NCBI RefSeq assembly: GCF_003598715.1
Contig: NZ_QZFU01000014.1
Span: 124,001-188,000, forward strand
Direction: 5' to 3'
DNA length: 64,000 bases
Source: Nocardia panacis
GTDB taxonomy: Bacteria > Actinomycetota > Actinomycetes > Mycobacteriales > Mycobacteriaceae
Under the pieces are notes generated by a model. The model made no database searches. It was not told where the DNA came from and was given only the letters and a program-made list of their open reading frames with translations. The position numbers and the translations under genes are program-made. This document shows, piece after piece, positions 57,908 through 64,000 of this stretch (its first letter is position 1; each line of letters begins with the position of its first letter).

Positions 57908-58387
57908 ATGATTCGCATCGGCGTCACCGGGCACATGAATATCACCGCCGATACCGCAGCCGCGGTATACGACGCGATCACCAAGAGCATCGCGGTCCAC
58001 AACAGCGTCGACCTGGTCGGCATCAGTTGCATTGCACGAGGCGCAGATTCGGTCTTTGCGCGGGCCGTGCTGGATGTGGGTGGGCGGTTGGAGGTCGTGC
58101 TGCCGTCCCGGAACTACCGGGATCGGAAGGTCAAGCCGGACCACATCGAATTATTCGACGCGTTGATCTCGCGGGCCGAGATTGTCCGGGTACTGGATTT
58201 CGCCGACGCCGGCCGTGATGCGTACGAGGCGGCGAACGAAGCCATGTTGAGTTCGTGCGACCGACTGATCGCGGTGTGGGATGGCGAGACCGGACAGCAG
58301 GGCGGCACCGGATCTGTCGTCGAACTGGCAAGAGAGCGGGGTTTACCCGTTGAGGTGATCTGGCCAGATGGTGCCGCACGTGCTTGA
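57908..58387 (+). CDS. SLOG/Rossmann-like nucleotide-binding protein
   Basis: A 159-residue protein starting MIRIGVTGHMNITADTAAAV. It has the SLOG/LOG-type GGTGSVVELARERG motif near residues 137-150 and a parallel beta fold pattern (RLIAVWDGE). Related proteins bind or hydrolyse nucleotides and NAD-derived signals, and include DprA/YspA-like members. It is 8 bp after the XRE fragment and was probably co-transcribed with it. Its function here is unknown. Confidence 0.7.
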   Translation: MIRIGVTGHMNITADTAAAVYDAITKSIAVHNSVDLVGISCIARGADSVFARAVLDVGGRLEVVLPSRNYRDRKVKPDHIELFDALISRAEIVRVLDFADAGRDAYEAANEAMLSSCDRLIAVWDGETGQQGGTGSVVELARERGLPVEVIWPDGAARA

Positions 58388-58429
58388 GCGGAGACCTGGC
58401 CGCAGCTAGCGACCGTCGAACGCTCGGGG

Positions 58430-58575
58430 CCGAGGCGGTGTCCGTTGCGGCAGAAGATCGGTGTAGGCCGCGCCCATCCTCCGTCGCGAGTGCGGTACAG
58501 CCGGTCGTCGGTGCTGCGGACGACGATGCCGTCGACTTCGAGGATCGGAGTCCACTCGCCCCGATTATCGAACAT
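58430..58575 (-). pseudogene. Fragment of a small zinc-binding-like protein
   Basis: A frame starting MFDNRGEWTPILEVDGIVVRS reads to IFCRNGHRLGPERSTVAS, resembling the start of actinobacterial small proteins that continue with a second cysteine motif. The expected C-terminal cysteines are absent in this frame, so it is probably truncated. Its ATG overlaps a LexA-type box. Confidence 0.4.
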
Positions 58576-58583
58576 ATGTTCGC
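58568..58583. promoter_or_regulatory. LexA-type SOS box
   Basis: TCGAACATATGTTCGC matches the actinobacterial LexA consensus TCGAAC-N4-GTTCGA at all but the last position. It overlaps the ATG of the minus-strand fragment and is 115 bp upstream of the cold-shock-like gene. On a mobile island it suggests DNA-damage-linked expression of cargo or of the lost mobility genes. Confidence 0.65.
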
Positions 58584-58697
58584 ACGATAGTGCAATGGCA
58601 GAGTGACACATTGTCGAATTGAGTTGGCCACAGGGTGGATTCGGGTGATGATGGTGGAGACCGGGTCGGCCACGACGATGGGAGAGGGGCAACGGCG

Positions 58698-58919
58698 ATG
58701 GCAACAGGCACCGTGTGGCGCTGGAAGCCGCGCAACGGTACCGGCGTGATCAAGCTCGATGACGCCGATGGCACACTCGTGTGGTTCCACCTGTCGAACG
58801 CTCGCGGGGATCTCGATATCGCCACGATCGCGGAGGGGCTGTCGGTCGATGTCGATGTCGATGCGATTCCACAGGGGGAGTACACATGTCGCGCCAGATC
58901 GGTCCATCGAAGAAACTGA
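58698..58919 (+). CDS. Cold-shock-domain-like small protein
   Basis: A 73-residue protein starting MATGTVWRWKPRNGTGVIKL after GGAGAGG. GTVWRW...GTGVIKLDDADGTLVWFHLSNA follows the cold-shock domain pattern (GTVKWFN...GFGFI...DVFVH), with RNP-like aromatic residues partly replaced. It probably binds single-stranded nucleic acid. The end overlaps the next gene's start by 34 bp, suggesting translation in tandem. Confidence 0.65.
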   Translation: MATGTVWRWKPRNGTGVIKLDDADGTLVWFHLSNARGDLDIATIAEGLSVDVDVDAIPQGEYTCRARSVHRRN

Positions 58920-59365
58920 TCCTCGCCGTCATCGCCGCCGCAGCGGCTATCGCTGCCGCGGCACCGGCCAATGCCGTTCCCGGCTATGCCGATTTCCGGC
59001 CCGGTGACCAAAGATACAGATACGACGGCGAGCACGGGACATTTACAGGGGATGCGGTGTATGCGAGCCAGCAGCCGGACGGAGGTAATCGGCTGATCTG
59101 GTCATTGCAGCTCTCGCCGTACGTGCAGGGGCTCATTGTCGGCGATACGATGGCCTGCGGAGCCTACGCCGAGGGCAAGACCGGATACTCGGACAACCAT
59201 TCCGTGATACCCGCGAACTATCAATGGCATTCGGTGATACCGGATCTTCAACTCGACAAGCAGTACAAGCTGATCATGAAGTGCGCGTTCCAGGCCACCA
59301 ACGGCCATGTCGTGTCGCCTGGCCACGCCGACTTCCAGATGGTCTTCACACTACATTCGAGCTAG
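58886..59365 (+). CDS. Secreted hypothetical protein
   Basis: A 159-residue protein from ATG 58886, after AGGGGGA. The signal sequence is MSRQIGPSKKLILAVIAAAAAIAAAAPANA. The mature part has two cysteines (TMACGAYAEG, IMKCAFQAT) that could pair, and an immunoglobulin-like beta-strand pattern (HADFQMVFTLHSS). No family is recognised. Island cargo of unknown role outside the cell. Confidence 0.6.
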   Translation: MSRQIGPSKKLILAVIAAAAAIAAAAPANAVPGYADFRPGDQRYRYDGEHGTFTGDAVYASQQPDGGNRLIWSLQLSPYVQGLIVGDTMACGAYAEGKTGYSDNHSVIPANYQWHSVIPDLQLDKQYKLIMKCAFQATNGHVVSPGHADFQMVFTLHSS

Positions 59366-59480
59366 TGCCGTGTGAGGCGATGTACCCCTCGGGTACGTCG
59401 AGTTCGGACACTTTGCAGGACTTCAGATGCCCTGGAATGCGTGTGGACGCGGTCCACAAAACCGGCTACTCTCGGCTCAC

Positions 59481-59518
59481 ACCATCCCAAGGAATCCCGA
59501 ACCGTCCCAAGGAATCCC
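59481..59518 (+). repeat. Tandem 18-bp direct repeats near the right island end
   Basis: ACCATCCCAAGGAATCCC (59481-59498) and ACCGTCCCAAGGAATCCC (59501-59518) differ at one base and have a 20-bp period, two helical turns. They are 34 bp before the right att site, a usual position for excisionase or integrase arm sites. Confidence 0.65.
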
Positions 59519-59552
59519 AAGGTCGCGGGCCGTGAGCAGGGCGGACACAGCA

Positions 59553-59575
59553 GTTCAAATCCCCTATCCTCCGCC
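59553..59575 (+). repeat. Right attachment site (copy of the tRNA-Ser 3' end)
   Basis: An exact 23-bp copy of 51699-51721 in direct orientation. Only the T-arm and acceptor 3' part is present, so it is not a functional tRNA. A second integrase remnant follows it, as the first follows the true tRNA. Confidence 0.88.
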
Positions 59576-59719
59576 ACGGTGCGGCCCTGGTCAGAGACCT
59601 GTTTTCGACAGTTTCCGACCGGGGCCACATCAATCCCGGCCATCAGCACGTCCGGGTTCTCGGGACATCTGAGGGATGTCGGCGGCGGGCCAACCCCCAA
59701 CCGAGATGAGCTCCTTCGC

Positions 59720-59864
59720 GTCGTCGCCCGCAAGGACGGCAGCAGATCCTCCTCCGCCACAAGGGCAAACAGACACCCGAGTCCTTCGGGAGCCACCCCG
59801 ATGCGATCCGCCGGCGGAAGATCCTCGACAAGGTTGGCCCTGACATCAGCATTGTTGCCCCATA
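59720..59864 (+). pseudogene. Second integrase N-terminal remnant, frameshifted
   Basis: ARKDGS in one frame continues in another as QILLRHKGKQTPESFGSHPD and AIRRRKILDKVGPDISIVAP before a TAG at 59862-59864. This is the same arm-binding module as at 51840, disrupted by a frameshift and truncated. Together with the att copy it marks a second element of the same family. Confidence 0.65.
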
Positions 59865-59890
59865 GGACCTGTGCGAGACGGCGGATTCGA

Positions 59891-60547
59891 TTACGGCGCC
59901 ATCGTGCTTTGTTCCAGGTAGATCAAGATGGCGCGGACGCGTTGGCTGTGCGCCGGGTCCTTGGTGAGGTGCAGTTTGGCGAAAATGGCGTTGACGTGTT
60001 TCTCCACGGCGCTGGTCGACAGTGACAGCCGGTCGGCGATGCCGGTGTTGGTGAGACCTTGAGCGAGGAGTCGAAGCACGTCGAGTTCGCGGACGGTGAG
60101 GGCATCCAGCGGGTCGGTCCGGTGTTGCTGCGCGAACAGTTGCCGTACGACCTCGGGATCGAACGCGGTGCCGCCGTTGGCAATCCGGTCGAGGTCGGCG
60201 AGAAAAGCGTCGACGTTGGCGACCCGATCCTTGAGCAGGTAGCCGACTCCGCCCATACCGGAGGTGAGCAACTCGATCGCGTTGTGCTGTTCGATGTACT
60301 GCGACAGTACGAGCACCCCGAGGGCGGGGAATCGGTCCTTGATCGACCGGGCCGCATCGAGTCCCTCGGTCGAATGGGTAGGCGGCATCCGCACGTCCAC
60401 GATGACGAAGTCGGGTGCAACTCGGTCGATCTCGTGGAGCAGTTCGACCGCCGTCGCGACCGCCGCGACATCATGACCCTCGTCGGTCAGCAGGCGCATC
60501 AGACCCGCACGCAACAGCGCGGAATCCTCGGCGATCACGATGCGCAC
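59891..60547 (-). CDS. NarL/LuxR-type response regulator
   Basis: A 218-residue response regulator starting at GTG 60547 (VRIVIAEDSALLRAGLMRLL). The phosphoacceptor Asp is in FVIVDVRMPP. A LuxR helix-turn-helix occupies the C-terminus (LTVRELDVLRLLAQGLTNTGIADRL, recognition STSAVEKHVNAIFAKL). It overlaps the histidine kinase end by 13 bp. It is last in the operon order DedA, kinase, regulator; the target promoter is unknown. Confidence 0.9.
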   Translation of the reverse strand: MRIVIAEDSALLRAGLMRLLTDEGHDVAAVATAVELLHEIDRVAPDFVIVDVRMPPTHSTEGLDAARSIKDRFPALGVLVLSQYIEQHNAIELLTSGMGGVGYLLKDRVANVDAFLADLDRIANGGTAFDPEVVRQLFAQQHRTDPLDALTVRELDVLRLLAQGLTNTGIADRLSLSTSAVEKHVNAIFAKLHLTKDPAHSQRVRAILIYLEQSTMAP

Positions 60548-61632
60548 GGCAGCTCCGCTGTCACGGTCGTGGGGCCGCCCGCGGGGCTGGACACCCGCAG
60601 TACGCCGTCGAAGGCCGCCACCCGGCGGCGGAGCCCGGTCAGGCCGCCACCTCGAGGGTCGGCGCCGCCTACGCCGTCGTCGCGGACCGCGACGACGATC
60701 CGGTCCGGCAGGTATGCGACAGACACCGAGACCTGTTCCGCACCAGAGTGTTTGGCCGCATTGGTGACCGCCTCGGCAGCCACGAAGTACACAGCGGCCC
60801 CGACAGCGGTCGGAGGTTCGCGATCGATGCGCAGATCCAGTCGCACCGGCATGGTGGTGTGGGCGGACAGGCCGCGCAGCGCGGCCTCGATACCGCGCTC
60901 GTCGAGGATCGAGGGATAGATCCGCCAAGCCACCTCGCGCAGGTCGTCGAGCAATCGCGTCGACTCGTCGACGGCGCGGCCGAGCTCCTCCTCCAACGTC
61001 GTGGCGCCTTGGTGTCGCACGAGTCGACGCACGCGGCCCAATTGCAGTGCGAGAGCGACGGTTCGCTGCTGCACACCGTCGTGGAGGGTGCGCTCGATCC
61101 TGCGACGTTCGTCATCGACGGCGCGGATCACGTCCGCGCGTGTACGCTCGAGTTCCCGCAGCCGAATCTGGGTGGCATCATCGCCCAACCGCCGCATCGC
61201 GGTGGCGGCGTCACCGCGCCCGAGAGCGACCGCGAACTGGCGGCACAGATATAGCCCAACCCCACCGACGGCCAGCGACACCGCACTGTCGAGCAGCGGA
61301 ATGCGGTGTCGCAGTGTCAGTTCCATCGCCCACCCGAAGTATTCCAGTGAGACGGCGAACACGCCCGTCAGCAGAACACCGCCGACGACGGCGTACAACG
61401 CGCGAACCAGCACATATCCGGCCGGATCGCGGTCCGGCAGTTCGGCGACGGTATCGGTGTGAAACCAGCGCACGAGTCGGCGCCGCTCCCGCCTGGCATG
61501 GCGACGCAAGCGGAGGGTGTCGTGACGCAGGAGAATCAGCAGACCCGACACCGCCGTGACAGTCCCGACCAGCGCGCCGATCAGTGGATAGCTCGACCGG
61601 CGCAGCAGCGAGCGGACCCGGACCACGATCAC
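60535..61632 (-). CDS. NarL-type sensor histidine kinase
   Basis: A 365-residue kinase. The membrane part (about residues 15-125) has four hydrophobic segments. The HisKA_3 dimerisation helix has the phosphoryl His in ERRRIERTLHDGVQQRTVALAL, and the ATPase domain includes EAVTNAAKHSGAEQV and DDGVGGADPRGGGLTGLRRRV. It autophosphorylates and passes phosphate to the downstream regulator. Its start overlaps the DedA stop by four bases. No ligand-binding domain outside the membrane is evident. Confidence 0.9.
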   Translation of the reverse strand: MIVVRVRSLLRRSSYPLIGALVGTVTAVSGLLILLRHDTLRLRRHARRERRRLVRWFHTDTVAELPDRDPAGYVLVRALYAVVGGVLLTGVFAVSLEYFGWAMELTLRHRIPLLDSAVSLAVGGVGLYLCRQFAVALGRGDAATAMRRLGDDATQIRLRELERTRADVIRAVDDERRRIERTLHDGVQQRTVALALQLGRVRRLVRHQGATTLEEELGRAVDESTRLLDDLREVAWRIYPSILDERGIEAALRGLSAHTTMPVRLDLRIDREPPTAVGAAVYFVAAEAVTNAAKHSGAEQVSVSVAYLPDRIVVAVRDDGVGGADPRGGGLTGLRRRVAAFDGVLRVSSPAGGPTTVTAELPCAS

Positions 61633-62276
61633 GACCTCAGACTAGACCGGGCGCGCATACGGCGAACCAGCCAGACGACCAGCACCACGGCGGCGGCGAC
61701 TCCGACAACCAATTGATACCGTCCGGCGTACTCGCGCACCAGTTCCCAGTTCTCGCCCAGGTGATACCCGGCCAGCACGAATAATGTGTTCCAGATCGCG
61801 CTACCGACCGCGGTGAGGCCGATGAACTGGCCGACCGGCATCCGCTCGACACCGGCAGGCGCCGACACCAGACACCGCACCACCGGCACCATCCGGCCCA
61901 GCAGCACCGCCTTGCGGCCGTGCCGGGCGAACCACTGCTCGCTGCGTTCGAGGTCTTCGGTCCGAATAAGTGGTATCCGCGCCACAACGGCGTATAAACG
62001 CTCCCTCCCTACCGACATGCCGAGCAGATACAGGACTATCGCGCCGACCACCGAACCGATAGTGGTCCACACCAGCGCGCCGACAAGTGACATCTCGCCA
62101 CGAGCGGCGGCGAAACCGGCCAGCGGAAGGATGATTTCGCTCGGGACAGCCGGGATCACACTGTCGACGGCATTGGCCACCGCCGCGCCCGGTCCGCCGA
62201 GAACGTGCATGATCGTCGTCGCCCATCCCGCGACTCCGCTGGATTCGGCGGCGTAAACGGCTATCTCATTGTTCAT
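61629..62276 (-). CDS. DedA/VTT-family membrane protein
   Basis: About 215 residues with five to six hydrophobic segments. VPSEIILPLAGFAAARGEMSL and the amphipathic core GRERLYAVVARIPL, RHGRKAVLLGRMVPVVRCLVSAPAG follow the DedA pattern, in which conserved Arg and Glu/Asp residues are essential. DedA proteins scramble lipid carriers such as undecaprenyl phosphate and affect membrane potential and drug tolerance. Coupled to the kinase by a 4-bp overlap. A GTG at 62285 is an alternative start. Confidence 0.88.
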   Translation of the reverse strand: MNNEIAVYAAESSGVAGWATTIMHVLGGPGAAVANAVDSVIPAVPSEIILPLAGFAAARGEMSLVGALVWTTIGSVVGAIVLYLLGMSVGRERLYAVVARIPLIRTEDLERSEQWFARHGRKAVLLGRMVPVVRCLVSAPAGVERMPVGQFIGLTAVGSAIWNTLFVLAGYHLGENWELVREYAGRYQLVVGVAAAVVLVVWLVRRMRARSSLRS

Positions 62277-62351
62277 GCCCGCCACGTTAGGTGCTGAATT
62301 CTCGCAGATCAGTAGGGATTTCCGGACAGTGAGGTGTGGACTTCCACACCC

Positions 62352-63431
62352 CTAGCGCAGGCAGAACACCGCTGCCGCGGCAGCGGCGAACACCGCGAAG
62401 TTGTCCCCCTGCGCCGAGGCCAGGACCATGGTCATCACCCGCTCATCCGGGCCAACGAAGACGTAGGTGAGATAACCCAACAACTCGCCCCCATGTCCCC
62501 ACAGCCGCACCCCGCAGGGCAGATCGAAACGCTGCACTCCCAACCCATAGTGGAAGCCGAGCCCCATCGGCACTGTCTGCTTCATTCCCGCGAGCATCGA
62601 AGCGGACAGCAGACGACCCGACATGAGTGCATCGAAGAATACGGCCAAATCACTTGTGCTAGAGATCATCTCGCCTGCCGACCAGTCCAGTGCGGGATTC
62701 TGTTCGGTGACGTCGACGGTGACGCCCGACGCGAGCTTGCTCCGTGCTGGCAGCAGCGGGGCCGGAATCGTCGGATCGTCGCCGGGAAACAGGGTGTCGC
62801 GCAGGCCGAGTGGCTCGAGGATGCGGGTGCGGATCGCATCGGCATACGGACGGCCCGTCACCTTCTCGATCACCGACCCGAGCACCACATAATTGGTGTT
62901 CGAGTATCGGAACCTGGTGCCGGGCGCGAAATATGGGGGATGAGCGAACGCGACCGACAGCAGTCGCGCCACGTCGAAATGCCGGAAGCGATCTTCGCCG
63001 CGCCATCGATTCGTCGACATGCCGGGCTCTTTCATGTAGTCGTACAAACCACTGGTGTGGTTGAGCAACTGTCGGATCGTGACGGACTCCCCGCGGGGGA
63101 CGACACCGGGCAGGATCTGTTCGATCGGATCGTCCAGGGCAAGGAGTTTCTCGTCGATCATCTGCAGGACGACTGTCGCGACGAAGGTCTTCGTCACACT
63201 TCCGATCCGAAAACGCGTATCGGGAAGGACGGTTTCGCCCGCGTGCCAGACCCGCGTTCCCCGGCCATCCGACACCTGCAAGACCGCAGCCGTCACCGGC
63301 TCATCCGCGCTTCGATCCACGATGAATCCGATGACGCTGCCCCGAACCGTAACCAGCAGCAGCGTCACCAGCACCGCAGGCGCGACCACGATCACCAGCA
63401 AAACCGTCAGCAGACGTCGAATCCATCGCAT
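62352..63431 (-). CDS. Class C beta-lactamase-like serine hydrolase / D-Ala-D-Ala carboxypeptidase
   Basis: A 359-residue protein with an N-terminal membrane helix (RLLTVLLVIVVAPAVLVTLL). The nucleophile motif S-x-x-K is in GSVTKTFVATVV, the Tyr-x-Asn element in FRYSNTNYVV, and the HxG-like third motif in LWGHGGELLGY. It probably hydrolyses peptidoglycan peptides or esters at the outer membrane face. True beta-lactamase activity is possible but cannot be assigned from sequence. Confidence 0.85.
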   Translation of the reverse strand: MRWIRRLLTVLLVIVVAPAVLVTLLLVTVRGSVIGFIVDRSADEPVTAAVLQVSDGRGTRVWHAGETVLPDTRFRIGSVTKTFVATVVLQMIDEKLLALDDPIEQILPGVVPRGESVTIRQLLNHTSGLYDYMKEPGMSTNRWRGEDRFRHFDVARLLSVAFAHPPYFAPGTRFRYSNTNYVVLGSVIEKVTGRPYADAIRTRILEPLGLRDTLFPGDDPTIPAPLLPARSKLASGVTVDVTEQNPALDWSAGEMISSTSDLAVFFDALMSGRLLSASMLAGMKQTVPMGLGFHYGLGVQRFDLPCGVRLWGHGGELLGYLTYVFVGPDERVMTMVLASAQGDNFAVFAAAAAAVFCLR

Positions 63432-63568
63432 TGGCCGAAGCTATGGCCGGGCCGTGCGCCGAACAATGCGGCCGACCGCAGACATCCGCTACTGGAAACC
63501 ACAGACATCGCGGTATAGGAGGCCTGCTCGGGGGTGGTTGATCGCCGGATGGGCGATCGGGATTGACC

Positions 63569-63612
63569 TTGACGGTAACGATCGTTACCTTCATAACAGT
63601 AACGATCGTTAC
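63569..63612 (+). promoter_or_regulatory. Promoter with two palindromic operators upstream of the MFS gene
   Basis: TTGACG (63569-63574), a 17-bp spacer and CATAAC (63592-63597) form a sigma-70-type promoter. The perfect palindrome GTAACGATCGTTAC occurs at 63575-63588, in the spacer, and again at 63599-63612, just after the -10, with a 24-bp period. This is a typical TetR-like repressor site. The repressor gene is not in the window. Confidence 0.75.
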
Positions 63613-63679
63613 CATCTTGGGGGGCGGGCGCGCACGCCCGATGAGACCGCCGCCCCGAGCACGAGAGAGGAGTTCGCAC

Positions 63680-64000
63680 ATGGCCGAACGCGGCGAGAGA
63701 ACAATGGATACAGCCCGAGGTCGGTCATCGGTACGGCATGATCCGAAAGGAATTGACGCGCAGGCGGATTCCCCGGATAAGGGCTGGCGCGCACGGATCG
63801 CGATCCTGGCGCTGGGTTCGTTCGCGGTCGGAACCGACGGCTACGTCATCGTCGGGCTGCTGCCGCAGATCGCGGGAACCCTGCACGTCGGCATCGCCGC
63901 ATCCGGTCAATTGGTGAGCGTCTTCGCCCTGGTCTACGCGCTCATGGCACCCGTGCTGGCCGCGCTCACCGGACGGTGGTCGCGGCGGCGGGTGCTCGTC
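63680..64000 (+). CDS. MFS transporter, N-terminal part (partial)
   Basis: The gene starts at ATG 63680 after GAGAGGAG and runs off the window. After about 35 soluble residues come transmembrane helices with ILALGSFAVGTDGYVIVGLLPQIAG, typical of drug:H+ antiporter-1/AraJ-like exporters, and the loop ALTGRWSRRRVLV, the cytoplasmic signature between helices 2 and 3. Expression is probably repressed through the two palindromes and induced by a substrate. Confidence 0.85.
   Translation, partial: MAERGERTMDTARGRSSVRHDPKGIDAQADSPDKGWRARIAILALGSFAVGTDGYVIVGLLPQIAGTLHVGIAASGQLVSVFALVYALMAPVLAALTGRWSRRRVLV

Larger units (their letters stand above)
51720..59575 (+). mobile_element. Genomic island integrated in tRNA-Ser
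   Basis: About 7.9 kb bounded by the 23-bp att repeat. It contains an integrase N-terminal fragment right after the tRNA, a fragment of another ORF, a sugar-nucleotide/sulfur-carrier operon, truncated PIG-L and XRE genes that meet at about 57.53 kb, a SLOG-like gene, a LexA-type box and small cargo genes. No intact recombinase remains, so it is probably immobile. Imperfect 18-bp direct repeats next to the right end may be integrase or excisionase arm sites. Confidence 0.8.

Noticed and set aside
59553..59575. Second tRNA-Ser gene
   Set aside because: Only the T-arm and 3' acceptor are present. It is an att duplicate.

Overview
The window is about 68-70% G+C, with many GTG starts, Mycobacteriales-type genes and densely overlapping gene pairs. 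Markers include PknK, a FadB/FadA pair, MurT/GatD, a cyclopropane-synthase-like methyltransferase paired with an FAD oxidoreductase, and a cholesterol oxidase. From memory, the order leuA, murT/gatD, recR, ybaB, the SRPBCC gene, the FAD oxidoreductase/methyltransferase pair, dnaX, the class I aminotransferase, ffs and tRNA-Ser resembles Mycobacterium tuberculosis Rv3710-Rv3722c. The most likely source is a chromosome of Nocardia or a close relative.

Positions 1-15 kb hold the end of an LtrA-type membrane protein, a voltage-sensor-like membrane protein, a Tat-exported cholesterol oxidase and a lipoprotein hydrolase. Then come leuA with a clear leucine leader-peptide attenuator, a MinD/ParA-like ATPase, a DUF5753 protein without its usual DNA-binding domain, the lipid II amidation pair murT-gatD, an exported FAD amine-oxidase-like protein, and a divergent EamA transporter/LysR regulator pair.

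Positions 15-30 kb open with a three-gene operon: a DUF2126 transglutaminase-like protein, a circularly permuted ATP-grasp/alpha-E protein and a transglutaminase. The large DUF2126 protein ends in a 9-residue tandem repeat. Next are a lipid-modifying pair (FAD oxidoreductase and SAM methyltransferase), an SRPBCC protein, a VOC protein, a MerR regulator with a textbook 19-bp-spacer promoter, then ybaB and recR.

Positions 30-51.6 kb hold pknK, fadA-fadB, dnaX, an ammonium transporter, a zinc metallopeptidase, a DUF2207 membrane protein, a ROK regulator, a HhH-GPD DNA repair protein, a methyltransferase, a class I aminotransferase and the SRP RNA gene.

Positions 51.6-64 kb are accessory. tRNA-Ser(GGA) is the insertion site. 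A 23-bp copy of its 3' end recurs at 59553-59575 and bounds an island of about 7.9 kb. N-terminal integrase remnants lie just inside each att copy, which suggests two related elements accreted in tandem. The cargo is a compact minus-strand operon: a truncated PIG-L deacetylase, a WecC-type nucleotide-sugar dehydrogenase, a UDP-glucuronate-decarboxylase-like SDR, a MoaD/ThiS-like protein ending in Gly-Gly, a SUMF/FGE-fold protein lacking FGE cysteines, and a second sugar epimerase. This combination of sugar-nucleotide enzymes with a sulfur-carrier-like protein is the best candidate here for an undescribed pathway, although PIG-L truncation and an apparent frameshift suggest it is decaying. Beyond it lie a NarL-type two-component system translationally linked to a DedA protein, a penicillin-binding-like serine hydrolase, and the start of an MFS exporter whose promoter carries two perfect palindromic operators.
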